From assembly GCA_036320915.1 (NCBI GenBank), contig JAXBDG010000017.1:248001-312000 (forward strand): a stretch of 64,000 nucleotides of DNA. Reading direction: 5' to 3'. Under the pieces are notes generated by a model that was given only the letters and a program-made list of their open reading frames with translations, ran no database searches and was not told the origin of the DNA. A program made the position numbers and the translations under genes. The DNA is from Linnemannia elongata. Lineage: Eukaryota; Mortierellomycota; Mortierellomycetes; Mortierellales; Mortierellaceae. Each line of letters opens with the position of its first letter. Position 1 is the first letter of the stretch. Shown one piece after another: positions 11,047-22,829 of the stretch.

Positions 11047-14000
11047 TTAAAAGGTGCTGCTGTTGAAGACCAAAGACGAAGCCCAGTTGACGAGTCCTTT
11101 GACATTGGCGACAAGATCCGTGGCCCGCTGCTGCATCCCTCCATTGGCAGCCATAGCCTTCTCTGCCTCGAGTGCTGATGCCAATGCTGTCCTGGCCGCG
11201 CTCGGTGCAGGTGTTGATGTGGTTGTCGTTGAGATAGGAGCAGGTTGTTCCAGGAACGATGTTGAGATCGTGCGAGGCGAGGAAGTGTGCGTCACGACAA
11301 AGGTTCCAGTCTGCTGCTGTTGTGATGGCTGTGGCTGCTGTGAGATTGCTGTAGGTTGTGCTGATAATACTGGTTGCTGTTGCTGCTGTGGTTCTAGCCG
11401 AGGTAGTTGTCCCTCCATATCGCTACTGTTGCTGACAGGCGTCGATGATGCCGAGTAGAAAGGCGCGGAAGAAGCCGAAGAATCTGCAGAGGCAATCGAT
11501 CCAGCAGACGGAGAAGGAGGCGACGGTCGGGTATAGGAGACATCGTCCAAGGCGGCCTCATGAGGAGCATCCTGACGCGAACCAACATAGGCTGTTCCTG
11601 ACCCAGTGTAAGGGTTGCCTAGATAGATTGGTTCGTCAAACAGTCCTTCCTCATCCTCATCATCCGTCGTAGTAGCATCCTCAGGGTCCTCGAGGTCATC
11701 GTCCTGCATGCCGTGCAGACTGGCCGCCTTGAGAGTTGTCGAATCAATGCGGACAATGCTGCGTGGGTGTTTCCGGGCAGAGATGCGCATCAACAATCCA
11801 CCATCCTCGTCCTCATGGCGTCCGTTCAGTCCGGCTCGTGCATCCTCATCATCCTTCCCGTTCCCATCGCTGTTACTCTTGCCAATATCGACGTTTTGGT
11901 TGTTGTCATTGGCAAGACTCTCCTCCTCCTCCTCCTCCTCCTCAGAGATGACATCAGTATCGATCGACACGCATTGTTCAACAGAATCATTGAAGCGAAG
12001 CTTGGGTTGCCGGTGTTGCTTAAAGACTGCACTCTCCCGAGCCTTGTTGAAGGGTTCAATCTTGCGGTGCAATCTCAAATCAGATTGGACATGGAAGAGC
12101 GTGTCGGCTTTGAACAGCTCTGAGGCAGTTTTGTGTTTAAGAACAGGTTTCAATGGTCCACCTGACTTGTAGAGTCCACTCCTTGAAGCTCCAACTCCCG
12201 AGGTTATCGATGCTGGGGGTGTTGTTGGTGCTGATGATGTACTAGTCGGTCTTGAAGTAGAGATGATGGAGGCCAGGTCGGTCGGCAGGATGGGGGCAAG
12301 GATCTCGTGAGTTGGTGTGGTGGGTATCGAGATAGACCCTTCTTCGGCGACAGCGACCGTCTGTGCGCCAAATCGGGACCTGTCAAACTCATCGATTGCG
12401 GCCTTGTAGAGAGGACCGTAGAGCCATGTGGTGTCACTGTCCTTGAGCCTAGTGCATGAAAAGAAGGATGATGTTTCAATTGAACACACAATCGCATCAA
12501 CAACCAGGCGAGATAAAAAAGATAAACAAATAAACAAAACAAGGTCAGTTAGTCGGAAGGACGAGAGAAAAAAAACGAGATCGAGCGCCAGTATCCAATG
12601 GTGTAAAAATAGGGTTGCGTCTTTTTTCTTCGTTGCAACAAGAAACACACTCTCCACTCCTTTTGCTATCCGACGACTTGAGCCAAGAGAGAGATTAGAT
12701 GAAAATAATAAAGGGTCCCCCTTGAGAACAAAAGGACGAGACCAACCACCATGAACGTACTGTATCAGCAGTATCCCCCACATTCATCATTCATTAGACT
12801 AATTGTGATATATATTTTCAACAATTGTCCCATTATCGCATGTGTGGGTGAACGGGAAGAATTGAAGGGAAGAAAGAAATAGGAGAGGAAATGGGAAACA
12901 ACGTAGAGTGGATTAAGCAAGGGCCAAGAAGGAACGCTTGTTGATTTCGCGATCGAAGAGCATCCTTGCATAAAAAACAAGAAAAATGAGTCGTTTTTTT
13001 CTTTGCCGGATTGTTTGCTGTGTGAGAAAAAGGATACACATCGTTATTATTCCCCCCCACAACGCTGTATTCCCTGCCCTTCCGCCTCATACGTACACAT
13101 TCATACAGACAAACTGTCTTGTAAGACACGCACCACAACCCCAAAGTCTCGCACTTTTCTTGTCATTTTTCTCCACAAGCTGACTTGGCGCACAATTTTT
13201 CTGTCGTTTTCGCTCTTTCGTAGCAAAACGCTTCCTTGCGACTGAATCCTTTTTGTTCTCCGTTTGTCCGTTCATCCAGTTTACCCCATAAATAAAAAAA
13301 GCCAGCCAACCAGACACAAACAACAACGACAACAACAAACAACAAAAAAAAAACGAAGAAAGTGGAAGGAGGAGGAGGGGAGGTGGCAGTAAGGAAGAGC
13401 GAAGGAGGAAACTTGTCCATCTACTCTCTCAATCAACACACTCAAAAAAAAAAAAAAAAAAGAGCCTTCAACACAAAAGCAAAAAAAAAAAAAAAAAGCA
13501 AAATAAACAATTGCAAAAGTAAAGCTTTCTAGTCTTACCAGTTCAAGGACTTTGGACTAATAGTTTTGAGGTTATGGCGCTGTTTAGCCCAGTTGCGCCA
13601 AGAGGCATTCTCCAGTCGAAGGCCATTGATCAGGTCATTCTTTTGCTTAGTCATGAACTTCCACGATGCCGCAATGTCATCCTCGTTGTTCCATCCGTTG
13701 CCAAGGTAATCAATTGCCGCTGCTGGAGGGTTGATAGGGATCAAACGACCAGCGTCAGTGTCGTCGTGCATGGGAGTTGTCTTTGCAGAGGTGGAGGTTG
13801 CGGAGAGGAGGCCGCCTGGACGGGGGTGGTGTGCATGGTAGGTTGAGTGTCCATTGTTGTTGTGGGAGTGGGAGTGTTTGCTGTGGCGGCGGGATGACCG
13901 TTCGCTGTTGACGGATGAACTCCGAGGCCGACTTGAAGAAGAACTACGGTGTGAGCTATGGTGGCGTCTAGTTGAGGTTGGGGGAGTGTTGGTGTCGGGT

Positions 14001-14167
14001 GGGGTTTGTTGGTTGTGGCTATGATGGTTATGGTTATGGTTGTGGTTGTGGGAATGGTGGCGACGAGAGGAAGAGGAGGATGAAGAAGGGGAGGAAGGTG
14101 AAGAGGGCGCAGGGGAAGAAGGGGCGGGGTGGTTGAGGTAAGGCGAGGAGTGTAGTTGGGAAGCCAT
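11047..14167 (-). CDS. Reg1/Hex2-like PP1 regulatory subunit with AreA GATA-like (DUF1752) domain
   Basis: Two exons, complement(13539-14167) and complement(11047-12448), join at phase 2 across a Trp codon to give about 676 residues. Exon 1 has a Ser/His/Asn-rich low-complexity head. It ends in the short AreA GATA-like motif (aromatic SWKFMTKQKN, then LRLENASWRNWAKQRHN), which runs to the splice site and is completed after it. Exon 2 has an ILKHKT-like piece (PVLKHKTASELF). It also carries KLRFNDSVEQCVSID at about residues 359-373. This matches the RVxF-type PP1 docking motif followed by the conserved FND-VEQC block of yeast Reg1. A further RSIVRIDSTTLKAASL block follows, then acidic and Gln/Ser/Pro-rich tails. 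By family, this protein would target the Glc7-type phosphatase in glucose repression. The start is the first ATG giving the MASQL N-terminus; the upstream in-frame stretch is CT-repeat leader. The intron is 1,090 nt. Confidence 0.8.
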
Positions 14168-15202
14168 CTTCCCTCTGAGCTGGGTTTGGTTTGAGAAAGG
14201 AAAGGAGGGAAGGGAGGAAGGGGGCAGAAGAAGGAAGGAAGAAGGGAGGGACTGGGAAGGAGAGAGACTGAGACTGAGAGTGAGAGAAAGAGAGAAAGAG
14301 AGAAAGAGAGAAAGAGAGAAAGAGAGAAAGAGAGAAAGAGAGAGAGAGTGAAAGGGTAAGTGGTGATGTTCTATTGCTGAGAGGAAAGGAGGAGTAAGGA
14401 AGGAGAAGAGTGAAGAAAAGGGAGGGAGGGAGAAACGAAGAAAAAGAGAAAAAGGAGAAGAGCTCAATCAAAGAAGTCAAAAAGAAGAAGGGAGGTAATA
14501 AAATAAAATAAAATCCTTTTTAGTGACTGCGACAATGAGAGAAAGAGAGAGAGAGTGATCAAATTAAAGTTGGTGATTGTTGTTCGTGCACCGCCCGTCT
14601 CTGTCAAAGTCAATGCCAAGTCCGCCCATCAACTGTCGCCATTTCGGCACTTGCTCGCGGAAGGAACCGTATATTTTGCTCTTTTTTTCTTTTTTTTTTG
14701 TCAACTTCTCAAGAAGGGAATGCGAAAGTAACCATGGCCACGGATACAAACACTATACATTCTCCTTACTTCCTTCTTTCCTTCCTACCTTCTCCCCTAC
14801 CTTCCTTCCTTCCTTCCTTCCTTCCTTCCTTTCTGCCTTCCTCCCATCAGCACAAAAAAAAAAAAAAAAAAAAAAAGATCGAACTGTGCCCCGCATTGAC
14901 CAACCACTGTAAATACTGGTACTGCGCCAGAAGTTGAGGCATTTATTCACTTACAAATTGCGCCACCACCATCCATACATCCTCTACTTTTCTTCCTTTT
15001 TCTTTTAGGATCTCTGCATTCACCTCTCCACTCCATTGTAACTCACCATCACGGAGCACAACATCAACTACTCGGAATGAATCAGTGGTTGGATTATCCC
15101 TCCAACTTCTCTCCTTTTTTTTTTTTTTTTTTCTCTCCCACGCATAAACCTCCTTCCCCCCAACCATAACCCACGGCTCATATGTTGGTTTTGGTACTTA
15201 AC

Positions 15203-15233
<31 letters not shown>

Positions 15234-16414
15234 CAACATGGCTCCTTTTGTTATAACAACAATAACCACACACCCCCAACGCACGTGCGGATTCCAGTTG
15301 CTCATGATCGTCATCAAAACCCTCCCCTCCCCATCACGGCTATTTTACTCTTTTCTTTTATGGCTTCAAAGTCAGCCAAAAAAAAGAAAATAAGATGAGG
15401 GAGAAAACGCAGGATAGGATTGGAAGAGGTTGGATTTGCATGCGACAAAAAAAAAAAAAAAAAAAAAAGAGAGAGAGGAAGACTAACCCACTTATATGCA
15501 CTCACTTGGCTTAAGTACCATCGATCAAAAGTTGGCAAAAGGATGGCTTCAATGAATGAAAAAGAAAAACACATGAGAGTAAGAATTAAATGAACTTCCA
15601 ACAACAACAAACAACACTAAAACAACAAAGGAAACAAATGAGAAAGAAGGATGACAAGAGTAGGAAAAAAAAAAAAAAAAAAGAAAGAAACGACCACACT
15701 CCATGAATATCGATCAAGCGTATTATCACGAAACCATGCGCTCAAATATCGTCTCTCCAATGTCCCCCCTCTTATGCGCATCCCAAAGGGAACAAAAAAC
15801 AAATGACAGAGTAAGAGAGGAAAAAAAAAAAGGCTTCACGCACAGACCAATGTCCAGTTTAGGGACTTGACCCTTTAGCTCAACTAAGGTCCTTCTCTAG
15901 TTAGTCCCTGCCTTCCCATCCCTGTGTCTCGGACTCTTTCCTTGCACTTTTTCTTTCCTTTTCACCCCCACCCCTTGAGCACTCTAAACACCCCCCTCTT
16001 TCATGAGTGTTTTGAAACAAAGCCAAAAGTATAACGAAACAAAAAGAAAAAAATATGCGCAACTTCAATCCCCCCGCGGGCTTGCAGCACTAAATACAAG
16101 CGAAGGAATATTGCATGCAGAAAATGCCCGAGAAAGTACATAGGATTATTGTGTTCGATGAAAAATGGCGCTGTGATTATTATTATGTGAAAAATGGTGC
16201 GGATATATGAAATAATGTGGTGTCCAACGCTACATGCAACAAGAAAGCAGAGAGACCTTTCTTTCCTGTCGAGTAAGCGCCGTGTGATGGCAGGAGCAAG
16301 CAAAAAGTAATCCAGTGAGTACATGGATGAAGAGACGATCGATTTGCTTTGCCGCCTTTTCTTCAGCCGATAAAATCGATCGGAAACGAGTGGCAAAAAC
16401 CTTCCTCGACAGAC
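14168..16414. other. Intergenic, simple-sequence rich
   Basis: Upstream of the Reg1-like gene and downstream of the Sho1-like gene. It holds CTTCC repeats (about 14770-14830) and several homopolymers, including T27 at 15207-15233 and an A tract at about 15447-15468. ORFs here are artefacts of these tracts. No gene or RNA seen. Confidence 0.5.
14284..14348. repeat. AGAAAGAG octanucleotide microsatellite
   Basis: About eight tandem AGAAAGAG units lie in the predicted 5' leader of the Reg1-like gene, reading as a TTTCTCTC tract on the transcribed strand. Such CT tracts are common in fungal leaders. Confidence 0.85.
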
Positions 16415-18740
16415 TTAAATAAGCTGGAGGTAGTTACTAGGCGCGATACCAATGGTGCCGTCCTGCTTGCGAGCCTGCCACCACTTGCCCTTGTTGTCCA
16501 CAATGTCCAGAACCTCGCCCTTGACGAATCCCAGCTCGTTAGCATCCTCGGGGTTGGCCTCATAAGAGTACAATGCGCGAGCCTTATAGGCGTAGTCCGA
16601 TGATGCTGCCACCACAACCGAGCTCAAGTTGTTGTTGTCTTGGGGCTGAGTCGCATTCATTACGCCGTTAGGAGCCGATGCAACGCCCGTACCCGCAGCA
16701 CCGTGAGCCCTTGGGATCGTGAATCCGTTAATCGTGCGCAATGCCAACGAATCCTCTTCTGCTCCAAAGTAAATCACCCAAAAGATCTAGATCCATCAAG
16801 CAAAAAAGTTGTCAGCCTCGATTCGCTTGTTTGTACGGTACTTGAAAGGTATGTATATACTCCACGACACATAAATACAACTTACGAGAACAAAGGACTG
16901 GATAAGGAGACCGGCGGCGACGGCACTGAGCTTTGGAGCATGAGAGACGTTGATGGTGGCATCGATGCTGATGAAAATGAGGGTGAGGGATCCTCCGATG
17001 AAAGTCAGCAGGGCCAGACGATAGTTGTGAACAGATTGTGTGGCAACTGCCAATGTGGCTCCGAGAATGATAAAGAGGTTATAAAAGATATCGACCCAGA
17101 CCAAGTGGATCCAAGCGCCAATTGTACACGCAGCAATGAACGTGATGATCCATCCGATCTATTGTTCATTGAACACAAGGGTAGACAAAGAATAAAAGAT
17201 TGGTCAGTCAGTTTCCTTGTGCCTGCGCGTGTTTGTTGTTGTTTGGAGCAGAAGTAGTAATAATATGTCATTCCGTTGGACTAGCATATTAGTGTAGGGG
17301 TAACAGAGTAAGAGCAAAGAGAAAGGAATGAACTAAGCATAACGATACATTTATCTTCCTGAAGCGAAAGAAGGGGAGAGGAGGGATTGTCGGGCAAGAG
17401 TAGTAAGGATGAGCAACGCTTGTTCGTTTGTTCGTTCGTTCGCACATTCGTTGTTTTGCCGACAGAAAATGACGACCCCATAGTAATCCGGTATGGTTCC
17501 CTCTTTCTACTCTATTACCGCCGCAGTATCATTCATCACCATGGCTGGACCGTTCACACGCAACTCTCAGTCTCACTGTTCAATGGTCTGTTCGCCATGG
17601 ACCCCTGGGGTTATTGTTTTGCTGTCCTTTAAATGCAATCACCGCCACTCCAATGTTGTTTTCTTCTTGTAAAAAAAGTGGGTGGGTAGGTTGGGGGGTT
17701 CAAAAGTCCAAGCTTTTCTTTCTTTCTTTCCTTCTCCAGGGTCGATATATAGAAAGGGGCGCGGGAAAGGAGGGGAGAGTTATTTTTATGCCCTGGCCTG
17801 GGACATGGGTGGGACAGGAGGAGGAGGAGGAGGGGGGTCAGTCATCCTCCAAGAAAAATGCAAAAAAGGGAACTAAGAAGGGCTGTCTTGTGCTGTTTCC
17901 ATTCGATTGACCTATCCCGTGAAGCTGTGGTGACACTTGGTCCTGGCTGGAGTCATTGTACAATACCCCTAACGACATGAGTGGTCCGGTGTCCCACACC
18001 TAACTCCTTTTCTTCCTGGTTTTTGTTGGATATGCATGTATGCATCCTCCTATTTGTTCATATACGTGTGTCCCTTGACCCTTGTTCTCCTCCTTGCCTC
18101 TTCTTACTCTCAGCCCGTCCGGTCGACCGACCGACTGACTGACTGCTGCCTGCCAGCAGGGTTCAAGGGGATGACTGAGTCGGGCGGAGGTCCCTTTTCG
18201 TCCTTTTTTTCTTTTTTTTTTTTTCCCGCTCCGTTGTCTCTCTTATGCTTTTAGTCCAAGCGGAAGGCCGGTCGATCCACACAAATGTTATTATATTTTT
18301 TTTTGGTTTGTCGTTTTTGCCGTCGTTGGGTTATTGTTGCTTTGTTGCTTTGGATACAAATGGGAATAGAGATGAGGATAGAGAGTAGCGCGATAGGTGA
18401 CAGAAGAGGTCAGCCCATCCTCCTGTGCTGTCCGTCCCTGTTGTCTCACACACAAGGAAGTAGCCGTTTGGTGACTGTGTTGGATAACATGTGATGCGCC
18501 ATGTTGTCTGTCTGTTTTCCTCTTCCTTGTTGTTGGCTGTTGTACAAAGTGTGTGTGTGTGTGTGTGTGTGGGGTGATAAAAAGAAAGAAGTGCGAAAGG
18601 TGAAGAGAAGGGGAGAGTAGAACGAGGAGTGTTGAAGTGTTGCTGAAGGGTGTTGTGTGTGGTGCTCTTACCAGGAAGAGAACGAGGGAGCAGAGGAAGA
18701 ATGGCTGCGCCAGGACGAGGTTGATGTCGATGAAGGCCAT
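16415..18740 (-). CDS. SHO1: Sho1-type osmosensor: four TM helices plus SH3
   Basis: Exons complement(18672-18740), complement(16886-17158) and complement(16415-16786) join at phase 0 to 237 residues. The first about 115 residues form four membrane segments: [57 protein letters not shown] and [19 protein letters not shown] short Ser/Asn linker follows. The end is a complete SH3 domain from about residue 178 ([19 protein letters not shown], then KGKWWQARK and [11 protein letters not shown], all hallmark blocks). This order defines Sho1, the plasma-membrane sensor whose SH3 binds the Pbs2 MAPKK in the HOG pathway. Intron 1 is very long (1,513 nt), intron 2 is 99 nt. The protein is somewhat shorter than yeast Sho1 (about 370) because the linker is short. 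Exon 1 is the least certain piece, but it carries ATG, TM1 start, correct phase and a GTAAGA donor. Confidence 0.88.
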
Positions 18741-21162
18741 GGCTTTTTGTAAAAGTTGTTTGAGGTTGACTCTGCTATGATATTAGGGAGTGTTTGAGAG
18801 TGGTGATTTATAGGTTGATTTGAGTTGGAGGAGAAGGAGGTAAGGGAGGAGAAGGAAGGTCAAAGTGTGATGAATGTGCGGTGTGTTGAAAGAAAATAAA
18901 AGGTAATGGAAGAAAACAGGAGGAGGAAGAAGAAGAAGAAGAAGGAGAAGAGAGCAAAAAGAGAAGGAAGTAGAAAAAGTAAAGGGAAGAAGAAAAAAAA
19001 ATCCGACACAAAAAGCAAAAAAAAGTAAGGAACCATCAGTCAGTCTGTCATCAGACAATTAGACAAGACGCGCTAAATAAATATGTCTGATATCACTCAC
19101 TCTCCTCTGACACCATCGCACTTCCATCATCACTGATATTCGCCCTCCCCTTCTCTCACCTTCATCATCCCTTTTCGATGCTTCATGCTTTGGATGGAGG
19201 TAATTGAATGTTCCTTGCTGCCTGTCATCTCTCCAATAAAAAAAGAAAGGCATATCATACCCAATCTTCCATCCAACTCCCCACCATGCAATGCACATCC
19301 CCCATCCAACCAGTTCAACGAACTCAATCCAACCAACCAAACAAAACAAAAGGGTACTCAACAGACAGATAAAAATATCCCTCTCCTCCTCTGCCCTTGT
19401 GGGTGTACAGCCCGACATCAAACCCCATGTCATCTCATCCCCTTTCTTATTCCTCCTTCCTCCTCCCTTTTGCGCACAAACACCTCTTCCCTTTCTTCTG
19501 TCTACTCTACGCCTGTCCTCCCTTCTTCCACGTAGAACAATTCTCTGAGTTTTGTTGTCTGTCTGTTTGTCCTGTTTATTGTTGTCTGTTGCCAAGACCA
19601 GCGAAAGCTGGACAAATGACGAAAGGAAACCCAAAAAAAAATCATGCCCTCTCTTTTTCAATCCTCTGCCTCCGAAAAAAAAAAAAAACAAAAAAAAAAA
19701 ATAAGGTCTGTATGCACACCTGTCCCATGGCATCATACACAACAGCAACGAGGTACAAACCAACAAAAAACATAGGAAAAAGGAAAAAGGAAAGACACCG
19801 CCTCCAAAAAAAAAAAAAAAAAAAAAAAAAATTGAAGACCCGACACACACCCCAACTTCGACTATTTTTTTTTTTGTGGACTACCGGTCGGTCGGCATGC
19901 CGCAAAGGATGCATACCAAATTGTGGACTGGGTGTATGTATGAGGATCGGAAAAAAAGAGGGGGCCCCGAGAACAACAACGTATGCCAGGGCCAGGATGA
20001 ATCGAGAGAGAGAGGGAGAGAGTGAGAGAGTGTCTGTGTATGTGTTGCATTAAAATTGGAGATGGTGGTTTTTTTTTTTTTTCTGAAATGAGAAGAGAGG
20101 GTTGAGATATTGCACATGAAAAAAGTGAAAAAGAGTCCCAGGAATAACAAGGGGGGGCGGAGGTGAAGGAGGGGAGACGAGGATCAAGGAGAGGAGAGGG
20201 GTGGTCAAAGTGTGAACAAATAACACTTTTTGCCGACCTGCTCAACGCAACAACTAAACACACAAGAGATAGGCGCAAAAGAGAAACTAGAAGGAGATGC
20301 AAGATATATATCGCGAGAAATGTGGACATGACAATCAACCATTCACACATTCTTCTGCTTTCACCCTTACATTTTGCATCGTGGCAATGTTCGTTCTTGA
20401 AGGGAACATTTTTTCGCGACACAGGTTCGATAGGAAGGTAGACAGGCATTGCGCCCAAGCAAATCACGATAACAAGTGGCAGCGCTAAATAATGACAAAT
20501 CAGAAGCAAACGGTACATCCTCGGTATACGTCGCTGTCTCTCTCTCTCCTCATTGTCAACGAGGGGAAAAAACAGGAGACCTTTCATTGTTCAAGAGAGG
20601 CACTGCAACTATTGATATGATGTGGCAGTGGAAAAATGTCAACGAACCCTGATCTATGCCACTCATGTTCACAGCCCTTGCAGAACAACAGATGCACCAC
20701 TGCCCCTCGAAAAAATAAAATGAAAAGATATATGAAAACCACGAGCAAACAAAAAGATGCAAACCATGAGCAAACAAAAAAGATGCAAACCATGAGACAT
20801 GCAATAAGGGGAGGCCATCGCTCACAAATGCTAGAAAGACTACAGCAATTTATAGTTTCCGTTTCCTCTCCTCTGCATTTCCTCAACCTGCTACCAATTA
20901 GCCCTAGCCTCCTTCATAGATCGTTGAACCCTGACCGTTTATTATTTTTTACCTTCCTTCTTATTGAGCCCTGTTCTCGTGGCCACCTTCCTACTCTTCA
21001 GGCAATGGTGTATGGCTCTAGACCCATGTACAATGCTTCTCCCATTGGCATCCGATTGATAATTCTAAAACGTTTTATTTACAGATATAGCTTACATATT
21101 TCTTTTTCGCGTCTTCGATCTTTCTGAGTTACTCTTCATCTTTTTAGTTGAACCAACACCCT
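18741..21162. other. Intergenic between the Sho1-like and giant genes
   Basis: 2.4 kb, rich in A/T homopolymers, including A26 at 19806-19831. A 25/26-bp direct repeat at 20736-20786 (core AAACCATGAGCAAAC) is present twice, with a third partial start at 20787. The longer ORFs here (for example 19059-19850 minus) are low-complexity Phe/Arg/Lys runs across homopolymers and not credible. No gene or structured RNA recognised. Confidence 0.5.
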
Positions 21163-22829
21163 TCAAACCTCCGAAAGTATCCTCTCAAACTGCTCAATCA
21201 TGAACGGCTGCTGCTCCTGATGATCACCTCCCAACAACTCCACCTTCTCAACTCCACCACTTTCCAACTCCAACTTGTCCACCGTAGTAGCACCAGAACT
21301 AGTTGAAGAATCCGTCGACAGACAATCTGCAATCTGCTTGACGGCGTTCACCATGTACTGCAATGGCGTCGAAATCGTTCCGAAATACGGCACAAGCGCC
21401 AGTGTCGTCAATGCCGCATTCAGCGCCGTGTAACTCGCATAGATCACAGCACTGGTACCCGATGTCAACGCCTGGAAGAGTCCATCCATCAACGGATTCA
21501 GTGTCGACGCTATCAAGAATCCGGCCACAGGGATCCCTGCGATTTGAACCAGCAGCGCGTTGGCGATCATGCGAACAATCTGGATGAGGCCAGTACAGTT
21601 GCTTCCACCGCCACCGCATTCGGTCGGGATGTCGAGGAGACCGACAAGGCGGAGGAGGTAGTCACGGATCGGGTTTGTTTGGTTGGCGGGGGAGACGATG
21701 TTGACCATTTGGAGGATGCCGTATAAAAGTGCGACGGTTCCGCCGATGGCGGTGGCGATGCCGGTCTGGAGATCGATCACGAGGGACTTGAGCGCTGCCA
21801 GGAGAGGGGTAATGATCAATGGGCCCACAACGGGGAAGGAGCCAATGTCGTCTTGAATGAACTGGATAAAGTCGCCCAGGACGCCTGACAGTCGGTCGCG
21901 GTACATTGTGCACTTGTCCGCGAACAGCGCAATATTTACTCCTAAGTCGCGATGGAAATAAAATGAATGATGAGTTTTCTAGTATATAGCGTCGCTCGTC
22001 GGCAAACAACACGGATGATACAGACTAACCATCGGGGTTTCTTACCTTGGCATTTGAGGGCCTCGCCAAAGGCTTCGTACATATAGAGGAGCGAGTTCGA
22101 GAAATCACCATACTTGACAGTATTGCCTGCCGTCTTTCCAATCAACGCACCAAACGTCTGTCCAGTCGCGCGAAGCGTTGATGTATCGCCGGTGGTAAGC
22201 GTCTTCTCCAACGCAGTTGTAATAGCCGCCAACTGGCTCTTCATGTCCGCCGTGACAGGCGCCGGAGTCTGTGTCGCCTTTATGGTCACAGCGGCAGCTA
22301 CCCTCCTGTACATTGTCAAGATTCCCGTACAATCAGCCGTATTACTATTCGCACAGCTGACAACCATCTGAATCAAGGTCTGCAAATCGGGTATGGATGA
22401 GTTGAGCGCCACGCTAGTCACAAAGTTGAGCGTCCGGAAGTCGACCTGGGCAGTCGTGAGGAGTCGGAGAGCACTGGTAACAGTGACACCAGCAGGGGCG
22501 GCAATCATAGTCAAGGACGTGAGATCATCCTTGGAGGCCGCCAGATTTGCAGAGACTTCGTTCAGGGTGGCGATCAATGGTGCGTAGACGACCTGTGTGA
22601 GGTTGTTGGTAAGGAGAAGAGCTGTCATCGCTGCAGTGACTGTTGAAATCTGGGCCGTTGCTGCATTGACGGCGGTTGCGCACTCCTTCTTGCAGGAAGC
22701 CTGTGGGAGGCTGGCATAGCAGCCTGCCACACAGACGGATGCTAGTACCGGAGTTAAACCGACTGCTGTACAGTTGTACAAGGTACCGCTGGACAGACCA
22801 CAGTTCGTTGGGAACGCCGATCCGCATGT
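21163..22829 (-). other. C-terminal hydrophobic domain of the giant protein (exons 23-24)
   Basis: After a last partial cysteine unit (TCGSAFPTNCG), the sequence changes to about 490 residues poor in Cys and rich in Ala, Leu, Thr, Ile and Val. Predicted helices include VTAAMTALLLTNNLTQVV, ALLYGILQMVNIV and AGIPVAGFLIASTL. Several stretches look amphipathic or weakly membrane-like. The end is polar (HQEQQPFMIEQFERILSEV). The exon 23/24 junction is phase 1 across a Gly codon. I cannot assign a fold. Self-association or surface binding are possibilities only. Confidence 0.7.

Noticed and set aside
11047..12783. N-terminal extension of the Reg1-like exon 2 as a separate start
   Set aside because: The stretch upstream of 12448 is intron-like. 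The CTAG acceptor and phase link it to exon 1, and the GATA-like motif is only complete after splicing.
19059..19850. Minus-strand ORF of 263 codons
   Set aside because: Built from Phe and Arg/Lys runs over T and A homopolymers, with no domain-like blocks.
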